From Sinonovacula constricta (lineage: Eukaryota > Mollusca > Bivalvia > Cardiida > Solecurtidae): a stretch of DNA of 64,000 nucleotides. Position numbers and translations under genes: made by a program. A model generated the notes under the pieces. It searched no databases. It worked only from the letters and a program-made list of their open reading frames with translations, and was not told where the DNA came from. Shown one piece after another: positions 47,951 to 59,623 of the stretch. Position 1 is the first letter of the stretch; every line of letters starts with the position of its first letter. The DNA lies in assembly GCA_007844125.1 (NCBI GenBank), contig CM017568.1, forward strand, positions 5,724,685-5,788,684, given 5' to 3'.

Positions 47951-48265
47951 GTGTAACATAGTTTAATATTTTTCTGTGAAATATTTACTTCTTAGCTTGC
48001 TTCTCACAATTTAGTCAGTGTTAGGCATATAGTTAGATCCAGATCAGCTTCTCATGGGAGATCTGGATCTCGACTTTTTGCTGCTAAGTCTCTAGTAAGT
48101 CTCTTAACCTGAAGATGAAGTTTTTAGAATATCTTGGTCTGCTGCATTAATTTCCATGAAAAAATCCACTATGTAGATAGAAATGATGAAGTTTCCTTTA
48201 TATAATCTAAACAATGAAGTCTCTGGATGTACTGGAATCTGGTCGTCCAGTCTGTATGTCTTGTT

Positions 48266-48570
48266 CATCCATCCATCCATCCAACTATCTGTTCATCCAT
48301 CCATCCATCCATCTATCTGTTCATCCATCCATCTTTCCATCCATCCATCCATCTTTCCATCCATCCATCCATCTATCTGTTCATCCATCCATCTTTCCAT
48401 CCATCTATCCATCTTTCCATCCATCCATCCATCTATCTGTTCATCCATCCATCTTTCCATCCATCCATCCATCTATCTGTTCATCCATCCATCTTTCCAT
48501 CCATCCATCCATCTTTCCACCCATCCATCCATCTGTCCTTCCATCATTCCGTCCATCCATCTGTCTGTCA
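48266..48570. repeat. CATC-rich minisatellite
   Basis: Runs of CCAT/CATC are punctuated by CTATCTGTTCATC or CTTTCCATC at intervals that give a 32-60 bp higher-order period. All three + frames are open because 4-bp repeats avoid stops; there is no coding evidence. Confidence 0.95.
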
Positions 48571-49490
48571 GTGGACAAAGTTTTACAAGGGCTTTGTCTC
48601 CTATAGTTTTGCCTTAAGATAATTGAAACTTAACAGCAAGATGTTGTAAAACCAGCAGATGAAGGTGTTAGAAGATAACTACAATTTTAGTTTGGGCTAA
48701 TAACCAATTTAGCTGGCAAATGGTAGTGATCGGGAAGGGCATGAACTTTGTACACTACAGATTTAGAAACTTTGAAGCATTGAGTAAACTAGTAGTTATT
48801 TTACTACTGTAACTCTTCAGTTGCACCTAATTGTATGCACATTTCTTTCATATATTTGTTGAACTGGTTTGAGCAATAAAATGTTTTATATTAATTATCC
48901 CATATGTTGATGATATTTATTCTTCAATCTTTTTCTTAGTGACAAAGAAAGTATTCAGGGGAGACAATACAATTAAAACCTGTTTGTAATATAGAAGGAG
49001 TTGCCTTTCTTTTCTGTTCTGTTTATTTTTTTCTAACATTTATTTTAGTAAGCAAATAATAAACATACATAAATAAATGTAACATTGATACACATGTTTT
49101 TATGTCCACATTTATTTCACTTTGACATTGTTCTAATAATGTAACTGCTGTTCTTTTAATTTAAAAAGGAAGCATTATACATATATATGAGATAAATGTT
49201 TGCATTCAAAATAACAAAGGACTTTTTGACACCTAATTCCATCTTGTGAAATTATTTTCTCCTTCTCTAATTTCAAGTTTTACTTTTTCAAGAACCAGGA
49301 AAGCCTTCTATTTCCTCCTCAAGATGAGGATGAATCTGAACATAAGAAAATCAACATTTTACCAAAACAAACAAAAATACAAGTTAAAACCTTGAGTTTC
49401 AGCAGTTCAATATGGTAACCATGCTGCTGCATGGTAAATCAGCATAGAGTTATGGTCCTTGTTCAGTTATGCAGTATGTATACAGAGTAA
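48571..49490. other. Non-coding stretch, no feature
   Basis: It is AT-rich. I see neither an exon nor a repeat beyond homopolymer runs. Confidence 0.55.
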
Positions 49491-51010
49491 TATTCATTTT
49501 GGCGCTATTTCTCAGCAATGGCTAACTTGATTTCGATGAAACTTTATGAGAACCATCAATACCAAAAGGAGATGCTCATATCATTGGCATGTTCCTTTCT
49601 GACAGTTTAACACAGAGTTATAGCACCTGAATAGTATTTTGCTTCTGCGTTTTTTCTTGGCAACTACTGACTGTATTTCAGTGAAACTTATAGGAACCAT
49701 CCATACCCAAAGGAGATGCCCAATTCATTGGCATGTACCGGTTTGACCATTTAACACAGAGTTATGGCCCCTTACTACCGTAAAGATTTATAGATAAGAC
49801 GCACACAAAGATAAGACGCACCCCCTCTTCGAGGTCTAGAATCAAGGAAAAAAGCAAATTCTCAAAGACAAGACGCATCCCCGATTCACTAATCCATCTG
49901 GCCGCCATTACGAAATTCCCGCGTCGCCGCATCGCTCGTTTTGACTCGAGGGAACATGTTCTAATTGTTCCGTAAATCGGTGTTTGCGCCGAATGCTTAT
50001 TATCCTCTAAGTGTCTTGAATAATACGTCGCGACTGTTTGCCTAGTGAGACCGTGTGTATTGTGTTACGTTATGACACCCTACCCCAATATATCGTTTAC
50101 ATGCCAGACAGGATATTCTCGCAGCTATCCCAGCCCTACACATGAGAGAACATCCTGTTTCACGCGGCAGCATGTCATAAAAACAATTAAGTTCTTGGCC
50201 TGTAATTAAGTTCTCGACACATGGGACAAACACACAAATGACATTTAAAATAACAACTAAAGGCTTTTAAATGTTCATTTTCACACCATGCTATTTAAGT
50301 GACCGCTTACCAACAAATTAGTTCTATGCACCTTTGTAATTACTTATGGATGATGGACGATCTATTAACATCCAAAAGAGGTGTGAAAACTTGCCTGCGC
50401 AAATAGCCGATGCACATTTTATTGATGTTGTTAAGTGGGTTTTTAATTTCAACTTAAAATTTATTCGTAGTTAACATTTAAAATAAAACAAATTTCAAAT
50501 CAAAATTTATCAATTGAATAATACCATATTACTTAGACGATGATAATAACAGCGTCGTCAATGAATATGCCCGTTCCACTAAAACTCAATAACCGTTTCC
50601 GGATTATGAAACTTCGCCGATTTTGTTAGAATAAATTGATATTTATGCAAATATCTATTGCATATTGTTGTTTTATGTATACACAAACGAATTTAAATGT
50701 CTCTTTTTATGTTTAATGTCAAATTTTAGGTAAAAACATCGTAACTTTTCCCTTAAAATAGCACAATACAGTTGACTATGGCCGATACTATCGGCGATAT
50801 TCTCTGCGGTCGGATTAGTCTAAGGGTCAATTTTGGTCTGGGAAAAAAGGGGAAAACTTAAATTCGCATGTATAAGACGCACCCCCCACTTTTTTATCAT
50901 AATTTGGGGCAAAAAACTGCGTCTTATCTATAAAACTTTACGGTAGTATTTTGTTTCCCTGCTATTTCTCGGCAACAACAGCACATATCATCACTTTTTG
51001 CGATTACACA
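49491..51010 (+). repeat. Two to three tandem units of a dispersed repeat, split by an insertion
   Basis: The unit has GGCGCTATTTCTCAGCAATG, GATGAAACTTTATGAGAACC, AAAGGAGATGCTCATATCAT and TTAACACAGAGTTATAGCAC. It recurs at about 49655-49772 and starts a third time at 50949 (TTTTGTTTCCCTGCTATTTC). The third start is separated from its preceding sequence by the element at 49775-50946. Confidence 0.75.
49775..50946. mobile_element. TA-flanked inverted-repeat element, Tc1/mariner-like, 1.17 kb
   Basis: The left end CTACCGTAAAG...ATAAGACGCA and the right end (reverse complement) match over 29 bp with one mismatch. The element is flanked by TA on both sides (49773-49774, 50947-50948), as for Tc1/mariner/pogo elements. 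The neighbouring repeat unit at 49640 (GAATAGTATTTTGCTTCTGC) shows what the empty site looks like. Internal sequence is relatively CpG-rich near 49900-50040 (GCCGCCATTACG, CGCGTCGCCGCATCG). AAGACGCA is repeated several times near both ends. No transposase ORF is present. Confidence 0.85.
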
Positions 51011-52870
51011 TTTTTTCTTTCATCAAGATGATAACCAAAGTGTTATTAATTGAAACTGTTTTACTGATTTCTTTCTTTTTTGTTTATATGCAAATTCTGA
51101 CTTAACGATTTCATCAAACAAGCACTGATTGGCAGGGGATATGCTGTCTGTGACAGGGTCTTGTTATGAATTAAAAACCGACCACCAACAGCAACATAAA
51201 AATAATTAAACCAAGGAACAACTGTACAAGTTATCACAATCAGTTTAGTGTTGGCTCCAAGAATGAGAGGCCACACGTTTGACCCCTGACTGCCACATTT
51301 CAAAGTCATAAAAAATTGTAGAAGATAGCTCCTTTGCTAAGGCTTAAGCAAATATAAAGGTAGTTCCACAACTGGTTGACCCAGTGTCAGGATAATGTGA
51401 CTAGGTGTGGTATATTGCCAGGTTTTCATGGCATACTATACACAGAGAAGGCAGCACTTAATTACTGTTAGTGGAGACTGCCTCTAAACAAATGAAATAC
51501 TGTTGGTGCGACAATAAATCCAACACACAGCAAACCAAGAAACCAACCTTGCCACCCATTCATACACCCAGCCCTATCGGGGACCATCTTGCTGTTGGCA
51601 TGCTCTATCAAGTACTTCTACCAATCAGAGAATCACCATTCTATGCTATCAAGAAGCATCAGATTCCTTTACACAATAATTGTCAGAGAACTATTTATCC
51701 ATGCACCTAGCTTGCAGCTGTCATGAGATAGATAAGGACACAAAAACACAGCCTCTATACACTTAATGATCAACAAACCTTGACTAAGAGTTCAGGTGTT
51801 CATGGTATCCTAAGGTGTTAGAAATGACTTGAAAATGCTGACATCAATTGTGTAGATCCAGATCACTCAACTCCCATAGCTTTAACTTGGATGTAGATAC
51901 TTAAGAAATAAGTGCTTGTTTTTGTATTAGTCTAGGTGTGAAACTGATAAAATTTTGATCCTTCCCACTCTGATCTACCATATTATTATATTGGCAGGGG
52001 GAGCGGGGACTCAAAAGAAGGCTAATTTCAAGTCCTTTACAGAATGTCACTGTATCAAACCTATGACCTCCAAGGCTGGCACTTCACCTCTTTCCACACC
52101 AAAAAGGCTGTAATTGTTACAATTTCACAAATTTCTTTAAAGTGTTTATTTTTTTTACCAAATAGGGCCTTGCTTGAGTAAAATCTCAACTGAAAATTGT
52201 TTCAGCAAGTGGGGCTGAATGTTTACCCAAAATACTGTCCAGGATCTTCCTGCAGCAATAATAGTTGGACATCATTGTTAGGACAATACATGTGTTGATG
52301 CATGAATAAAAAAGAACAGAAAGATCAACAGAAACAACAACAAAACTGTTAAAGAAGAAAATGTGGAATGAAAATACAGCAGAGAAATTATGATGCGGGT
52401 TTATTTGTTTTTCCTTGAAACACAGGAAACCTGTGAGTATTGAACCTGCAGTGCTCAATTGTGTGTATAATATGAGTTTGATGTGCAGCTATTGATTAGT
52501 GTCGGCTATCTTGATATGAAGTGAAGGTATGACATCACCTTCCTGGTAATGTGTTCTGAGTAATGTTAGCGCTTGACACCTCAAGCTGGGTTACAGTCAA
52601 TATGCAATGGAATCTCAGAGAATATTGCAGCATGTAATTGATAACAAATTGTGTTGATTTTGACTGGTCTGAATGACTTTTTAAAAAACAGTGTGGTATT
52701 TTTTAAATTGTAATGAATGCTTTATTATCCTGTTGGGGTAAGTTTTGAGCTTCAGTGATGCTTTTGTGCATTTAGAAATTAAGAAAGATGTTTTCTCTGC
52801 TTCCTTGTGCATTTCTGTTTTCAGCCTTTGTACAGAATGATTTCAGCTATAGTGGTCTTTTAATGAGGTT
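51011..52870. other. Non-coding stretch with one SINE
   Basis: It contains the repeat at 51369. A short AAATAGTGTAGAT-like fragment (TGTGTAGATCCAGATCAC) lies at about 51848. No exon was found. Confidence 0.55.
51369..51560 (+). mobile_element. Dispersed SINE-like repeat, family C copy 2
   Basis: It matches 21533-21690 in order: ACTGGTTGACCCAGTGTCAG, TGTGACTAGGTGTGG and GAAGGCAGCACTTA. It ends in TACTGTTGGTGCGACAATAA and an A/C-rich tract. GGTGCGACAATAA resembles the GGTGCGATGTAAC tail of the family B SINE at 21880. Confidence 0.65.
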
Positions 52871-54848
52871 CCAGTCCACATTGTCCATGGTTAGCATTGG
52901 GTCCTACAGTGTCAACCAGTCCACACTGTCCAGGGTTAGCATTGGGTCCTTCAGTGTCAACCAGTCCACATTGTCCTTGGTTAGCATTGGGTCCTACAGT
53001 GTCAACCAGTCCACACTGTCCAGTATTAGCATTGGGTCCTACAGTGTCAACCAGTCCACATTGTCCAGGGTTAGCATTGGGTCCTACAGTGTCAACCAGT
53101 CCACATTGTCCAGGGTTAGCATTGGGTCCTACAGTGTCAACCAGTCCACACTGTCCAGTATTAGCATTGGGTCCTACAGTGTCAACCAGTCCACATTGTC
53201 CAGGGTTAGCATTGGGTCCTACAGTGTCAACTAGTCCCCACTGTCCAGTATTAGCATTGGGTTCTACAGTGTCAACCAGTCCACATTGTCCAGGGTTAGC
53301 ATTGGGTCCTACAGTGTCAACCAGTCCTCATTGTCCAGGGTTAGCATTGAGTCCTACAGTGTCAACCAGTCCACATTGTCCAGGGTTAGCATTGGGTCCT
53401 ACAGTGTCAACCAGTCCACATTGTCCAGGGTTAGCATTGGGTCCTACAGTGTCAACCAGTCCACATTGTCCAGGGTTAGCATTGGGTCCTACAGTGTCAA
53501 CCAGTCCACATTGTCCAGGGTTAGCATTGGGTCCTACAGTGTCAACCAGTCCACATTGTCCAGGGTTAGCATTGGGTCCTACAGTGTAAACCAGTCCACA
53601 CTGTCCAGGGTTAGCATTGGGTCCTACAGTGTCAACCAGTCCACATTGTCCAGGGTTAGCATTGGGTCCTACAGTGTCAACCAGTTCACACTGTCCAGGG
53701 TTAGCATTGGGTCCTACAGTGTCAACCAGTCCACACTGTCCAGTATTAGCATTGGGTCCTACAGTGTCAACCAGTTCACACTGTCCAGGATTAGCATTGG
53801 GTCCTACAGTGTCAACCAGTCCACATTGTCCAGGATTAGCATTGGGTCCTACAGTGTCAACCAGTCCACACTGTCCAGGATTAGCATTGGGTCCTACAGT
53901 GTCAACCAGTCCACATTGTCCAGGATTAGCATTGGGTCCTACAGTGTCAACCAGTCCACACTGTCCAGGATTAGCATTGGGTCCTACAGTGTCAACCAGT
54001 CCACACTGTCCAGGATTAGCATTGGGTCCTACAGTGTCAACCAGTCCACATTGTCCAGGATTAGCATTGGGTTCACAGTGTCAACCAGTCCACACTGTTC
54101 AGGATTAGCATTGGGTCCTACAGTGTCAACCAGTCCACACTGTCCAGGATTAGCATTGGGTCCTACAGTGTCAACCAGTTCACACTGTCCAGGGTTAGCA
54201 TTGGGTCCTACAGTGTCAACCAGTCCACATTGTCCAGGGTTAGCATTGGGTTCTACAGTGTCAACCAGTCCACATTGTCCAGGGTTAGCATTGGGTCCTA
54301 CAGTGTCAACCAGTCCACACTGTCCAGGATTAGCATTGGGTCCTACAGTGTCAACCAGTCCACACTGTCCAGGATTAGCATTGGGTCCTACAGTGTCAAG
54401 CAGTCCACACTGTCCAGGATTAGCATTGGGTCCTACAGTGTCAACCAGTCCACACTGTCCAGGGTTAGCATTGGGTCCTACAGTGTCAACCAGTCCACAC
54501 TGTCCAGGGTTAGCATTGGGTCCTACAGTGTCAACCAGTCCACATTGTCCAGGGTTAGCATTGGGTCCTACAGTGTCAACCAGTCCACACTGTCCAGGAT
54601 TAGCATTGGGTCCTACAGTGTCAACCAGTCCAACCTGTCCAGGGTTAGCATTGGGTCCTACAGTGTCAACCAGTCCACATTGTCCAGGGTTAGCATTGGG
54701 TCCTACAGTGTCAACCAGTCCACACTGTCCAGGGTTAACATTGGGTCCTACAGTGTCAACCAGTCCACATTGTCCAGGGTTAGCATTGGGTCCTACAGTG
54801 TCAACCAGTCCACATTGTCCAGGGTTAGCATTGGGTCATAAAGTGTCA
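52871..54848. repeat. 45-bp satellite array, about 44 units
   Basis: The unit is CCACATTGTCCAGGGTTAGC, ATTGGGTCCTACAGTGTCAA and CCAGT. Variants are CACTGTCC, CAGGATTAGC and CAGTATTAGC. GGATTAGC units cluster at 53780-54110 and return at 54315-54430 and 54595. One unit at about 54072 lost a base (GGGTTCACAG). The period is 15 codons, so two + frames stay open for 200-560 codons; composition and the frame change at 54072 argue against coding. Confidence 0.97.
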
Positions 54849-56051
54849 TGTCTCCATCTGTCTCTTTCCTTGATGTCATCAGGACTTGGGCCTATAACCT
54901 TGACCTATACAGTATTACCTTTGGTCTTCTATGCAGTTTTTGGCCCTAGACTTAAATGGTCTTTTACCCAGGAGTAATGAAGATAACATTTGCATAAGAT
55001 TTATCCATCTCTTAAGGAAGGTTTGAAAGGCACATCAAAACTGTGATGTACCAAAACAAATTCACAAAAGATAGTAACAGCTAATTAAAAAATAACATGA
55101 TCAAAATAAAAAAAGCTAATCTGAAATAACATTTTCTGGTGCCTATACAAAAACTTAGTAATTCTTACTTTTGTAAACTTTTGCATTTTTTTTAAACTTC
55201 AAAAAAAAATTGAGACATCTTGTTAATAAATGCATGTGGAAAATGCATTCTATTTAAGGAATAAAGAAAACACATTTTCAGGCTATTTTTAGCCATTTCA
55301 GGCCCCATCCAACTTGTTCTTGATCAGACTTTGTTTGTGTAAATGTCCCATCAACTGTATTTCAGTTATTTGGAGATGGATACAGTTCTACTGTTTATCT
55401 GACAGGCCTGTCACAACGAACGAAATGTGATCATGGATTAGTTATACAAAAAATTAATTGGAAGAATCATAATTTATGAATTGTCATTGGACTAACTAAT
55501 CAATTTATTGATCCCATCCATACCATAATTATATAGTTACAGTTTGTAAATAATGAAAAGAAAATAGAAAGATAATCTGTTGGACTGGTCCTTTAAGTAA
55601 GAAAAAATGTATAGTATAGTGTCTATCCCTTATGATACATGTGACATTGTGTTGATGTCGAAGAAGTTTGTCCTAGTTGTTGTTGTCATCGTTTTACTGT
55701 ACTTCAGGATTTCCTGTTGTCTCTTTCTGAGTGGAAACGTGTTGGAGTGGTTGGAATATTGTGTTGTTTTTCTATATTGTTTCAGAGGAAGTGTTTTGAA
55801 CTTTGGGTAATTTTCATTCATTGTCTTATGTGTCAGGAATCCAAAAGGATGTTTAAAACATTTTGTGACTCTTGGAAGTGAATTATAAATACCTTCTTTA
55901 TTTATTTTGTGAGGATTGATTGTTTTTTATAAGATAAGGTAATATTCTTTTTGAAATTATTCTGATTTGTACATAGGTTTACATAAGTTAAAATCCTACT
56001 TCTATGTACTATCTATAAATGTATGGCTTTTGAGGAAAAAAAAGAGTATGA
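54849..56051. other. Non-coding stretch, no feature
   Basis: It is AT-rich unique sequence. Overlapping short ORFs on both strands at 55607-55821 show no recognisable motif. Confidence 0.55.
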
Positions 56052-56534
56052 ATGGTGGTATTTGACAGTTGCCTCTATCCGATATATGTAACAATATCTG
56101 ACCTTTGTTTGCGGTATTTGTACATAATTTCTGCAGAAAAACATCATACTTTAGTCAAAGCTTTGACGATTTTGAACAGTTTTCCAATTTTAGGGCAGTA
56201 AAACTTGTTAATCAACACTTGAATGCTCATTCTTTTTAAATCTATAAATAAGAACGATTGTAATTCCTGCTAAAAAACGACATCTACATCATAATGACAA
56301 AGAAGAGCTTAAACAAAAATGGTCACATGGTTTTCTTAGATTAAAAAATAGCTAACTGTGCAGTGTGGCTTAGATAGAAAATATCTGTTTGTAATTGCGG
56401 CGTTGTGGTTCACTTTTCAGACAGGTGTAGGACATCAATAAACATCATTTTGCAAGATCTGTTCGAGCAGCAATGGTTCACTATGATCTTTAATGAAAAT
56501 ATTTTGGTCCTAACTGTCGGATACAACCTTTAAA
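56052..56534 (+). mobile_element. MITE family F, longest copy
   Basis: It begins TGGTGGTATTTGACAGTTGC and ends GGTCCTAACTGTCGGATACA, giving inverted ends around GTATCCGACAGTT. The interior TGGTCACATGGTTTTCTTAG, CAGTGTGGCTTAGATAG and CAATAAACATCATTTTGCAA matches the copies at 39502 (-) and 59226 (+). It has about 140 bp more near its left end than the copy at 39502. There is no ORF. Confidence 0.8.
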
Positions 56535-56562
56535 AGCACAATTTATATTTCATCATTTTAAT

Positions 56563-56800
56563 GACCGGCCTCAATAGTTCAGGTAGTAGAGCATCAGCTA
56601 GCATCAGCTAGCATCATCAAGAAGTCATGGGTTCAAACCCCGGCCGGGTCAAATCAAAGAATTTAAAGTTGGTAGTAGTGGCTTCCCTCCTAACGCTCGG
56701 GCTAAGGGGACAGCACCTCATAAGTGCCCCTGTGCTATAATGATAGAAATGTCGCTGCACAGTATTGGCAAAAATGCCGGCTAATCCCATTCTCATTTTA
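56563..56800 (+). mobile_element. tRNA-derived SINE, family A, with internal deletion
   Basis: The head GACCGGCCTCAATAGTTCAG, then GTAGTAGAGCATCAGC and GGGTTCAAACCCCGG, is followed by CGGGCTAAGGGGACAGC joined directly to ACCTCATAAGTGCCCCTGTG. It therefore lacks about 60 bp present at 12541-12590. TAGCATCAGC is duplicated in the anticodon region (about 56598-56617). The tail TGCTATAATGATAGAAATGT is intact. It lies only about 30 bp downstream of the MITE at 56052. Confidence 0.85.
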
Positions 56801-57401
56801 ATGTTATCTTTTAAAAATAAATGATCTCTTTGATAATTAATTTAATTGACAAACTTTAATTTTAATTGATGTTTTCTGGCAAGTTTTTAGATGATTTGCT
56901 GTTTTTTGATTTTATTTTGATCTTAATATCCTGATAGTTGTACATTATACTGACACCATTAGTAACCAACAGTTACCTTTACATGTTCAATTTTCTCGGT
57001 ACAGTTCTCTATCTGTGGGTTTCCCACTCCTAACTTGAATAGATATTTATTCAGATTCGTCTGTGTTTTTGTTAATTGGAGTTAATGGTATTGTTAAGGT
57101 GAAATTCTTTGTTGCTACTGATTATCATAAGTAATTAACAAGCAGTGCTTCGCTTGTATCTATAAGTATTGTTTGTTTAATTATTAACTGGTACAAGTTA
57201 ATGAAAGGTGGGGCTTTCTTAGCCTGGATACAGTTTTTGATCTGTTTGGATATTTTGTGGGGAAGAACTACATGTGCATTGTGTGTTGGTCCACAGATAT
57301 ATATAAATTCTTTAAAAATGTAAGTACCTCTTTAATTTATAAATTGACTTTATTTACACCAAGACATGCTCTACTATCCTAATGATCACATATTAGTTTG
57401 G
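56801..57401. other. Non-coding stretch, no feature
   Basis: It is AT-rich unique sequence with nothing recognised. Confidence 0.55.
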
Positions 57402-58300
57402 GCAGTATATGTACTGGGGTCCCATCTGTAAAGTATCTTAGTGCAGTATACGTACTGGGGTCCCATCTGTAAAGTATCTTAGTGCAGTATATGTACTTGG
57501 GTCCCATCTGTAAAGTATCTTAGTGCAGTATACGTACTGGGGTCCCATCTGTAAAGTATCTTAGTGCAGTATACGTACTGGGGTCCCATCTGTAAAGTAT
57601 CTTAGTGCAGTATATGTACTGGGGTCCCATCTGTAAAGTATCTTAGTGCAGTATGTGTACTTGGGTCCCATCTGTAAAGTATCTTAGTGCAGTATATGTA
57701 CTGGGGTCCCATCTGTAAAGTATCTTAGTGCAGTATACGTACTGGGGTCCCATCTGTAAAGTATCTTAGTGCAGTATATGTACTTGGGTCCCATCTGTAA
57801 AGTATCTTAGTGCAGTATGTGTACTGGGGTCCCATCTGTAAAGTATCTTAGTGCAGTATGTGTACTGGGGTCCCATCTGTAAAGTATCTTAGTGCAGTAT
57901 GTGTACTTGGGTCCCATCTGTAAAGTATCTTAGTGCAGTATATGTACTGGGGTCCCATCTGTAAAGTATCTTAGTGCAGTATACGTACTGGGGTCCCATC
58001 TGTAAAGTATCTTAGTGCAGTATATGTACTTGGGTCCCATCTGTAAAGTATCTTAGTGCAGTATATGTACTGGGGTCCCATCTGTAAGGTATCTTAGTGC
58101 AGTATATGTACTTGGGTCCCATCTGTAAAGTATCTTAGTGCAGTATATGTACTGGGGTCCCATCTGTAAAGTATCTTAGTGCAGTATACGTACTGGGGTC
58201 CCATCTGTAAAGTATCTTAGTGCAGTATATGTACTTGGGTCCCATCTGTAAAGTATCTTAGTGCAGTATATGTACTGGGATCCCATCTGTAAAGTATCTA
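57402..58300. repeat. 41-bp satellite array, about 22 units
   Basis: The unit is GCAGTATATGTACTGGGGTC plus CCATCTGTAAAGTATCTTAG and T. Two positions vary: TATATG, TATACG or TATGTG, and CTGGGG or CTTGGG. The remainder is almost invariant (one AAGGTATC near 58088), which points to recent expansion or homogenisation. Confidence 0.97.
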
Positions 58301-59017
58301 AGCTATTTTCACTTTAACTTACTTTTTCCTTATATGTGTTAAAATTAATAAAAGTCCCAATCATAACACTTTAGACATGAAACATTTTCTTTTATCCTAA
58401 TATTACAATTTTATGTTTTTTAAAAATTTATATCAGAGGAAAAACACAGATTCTTTATTAAGATTTAATTTAAATAAAGAAGCAAAATACAATCTTCCCA
58501 TTTGTATCCTACATACAAAAAGTATTGCTTTAATTTACTCTTAACTTAAGACCTCTAGTTTAAAATATATAGTCTCAATATGTCCTAAAAGCAGATTTCT
58601 TTTCAATGTTGTGTTTACAGAAATGATGCTCTAAAGAAAGTTGGTTGAATGAAGATTCTCTTTACTTGTTTGAAAATTTGTTTAAAATATATTTTATATG
58701 AATGTTTGTATACAGCAAAGTACTTAGTCCATAAAATAGTAAAAAATCCAGCTTGGCTTAAAATTCAGAATGGTTTAAATATAAGAGTGGTCTTAGTAGA
58801 GATATAGTGGAATTGGTAGACCTTGTTCTTGCTGTATTTTACAGGTTTTATTAACTATTAATCTTCTCTCACAATGTTCGAGCACTTTATTTATTGGTTC
58901 CCATTGACATTATTGTGGTGTATTATATAGCAATAAGTGGAGTAGAGGGGGCTGAATAATTTATACCTGATATTGATACTGATTCATACCCTACTCTCTG
59001 CTTGAATAAAATAAACA
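58301..59017. other. Non-coding stretch, no feature
   Basis: It is AT-rich with no repeat array, SINE or exon recognised. Confidence 0.55.
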
Positions 59018-59218
59018 TAGAGCCCATGACCTAGTGGGTAGTTGTTAATTATAACTACACCACATGGGTTTCCAGTCTGAGTAGGTGAAGGTCTTGTTGA
59101 TCTGCGATGTACCAGTGGTTCTACCCAGATATGTGTCTGGCATCTTTCTCCACCATTAATAGCTGCATGTCGCTATTTTGACCATAATTGTGTCATGCTG
59201 TATATCTAAAGTTAAACA
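59018..59218 (+). mobile_element. tRNA-derived SINE, family B, closest relative of the 117-bp unit
   Basis: After a degraded head (CCATGACCTAGTGGGTAGTT) the body reads GATGTACCAGTGGTTCTACC, CAGATATGTGTCTGGCATCT and TTCTCCACCATTAATAGCTG. It ends in GACCATAATTGTGTCATGC and TTAAACAAAATGAG. This aligns by eye along most of the reverse complement of the 117-bp satellite unit. Confidence 0.75.
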
Positions 59219-59225
59219 AAATGAG

Positions 59226-59623
59226 AGTCATTTAAAGGTGTTATCCAGCAGTTTGTTTAAACCAATTACAACCAACAAATCCTTACTCCTGTTTTAGAAT
59301 GATCATTGTAAACACTACCTTTTGTTAAAATTTATCTATCAGGAAAAAGTAACTCTCAATGTTAATGTAACACGGAGTATTATATAAAATAATCTCCAAA
59401 GTGTGATCACTTGGTTTTCTTAGCTTAAAAGTAGTTTAAAAGTAGTTAACTGTGCAGCATGGCTAAAATAGGAAATATATTTTTGTGATGACGAGGAATT
59501 TTACATGGATGTAGGACACCAATTAACAGCATTTCATGAGATCTTTTCATGTCATAATAATTTATTTAGTTCCATGAGAGAAAAAAATAGGTCCAAACTG
59601 ACAGATACCGGCTTTAAATGACT
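59226..59623 (+). mobile_element. MITE family F, copy with intact ends
   Basis: AGTCATTTAAAG at 59226 is the exact inverted complement of CTTTAAATGACT at 59612-59623. The next bases, GTGTTATCCAGCAGTTTG against CAAACTGACAGATACCGG, continue the inverted repeat with mismatches. The interior TTGGTTTTCTTAGCTTAAAA and AGCATGGCTAAAATAGGAAA matches 56052 and 39502. It abuts the SINE at 59018. Confidence 0.8.

Noticed and set aside
50042..50233. Minus-strand 63-codon ORF with several cysteines inside the TA-flanked element
   Set aside because: It is short, starts and ends within a non-autonomous element, and shows no recognisable transposase or zinc-finger spacing.
52897..54977. ORFs of 148-563 codons with 15-residue repeats, preceded by a TTTCTGTTTTCAG acceptor-like site at 52813-52825
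   Set aside because: Two frames are open at once, a one-base loss at 54072 changes the frame within the array, and the acceptor-like site leads into no conserved coding sequence. It is best explained as a 45-bp satellite.
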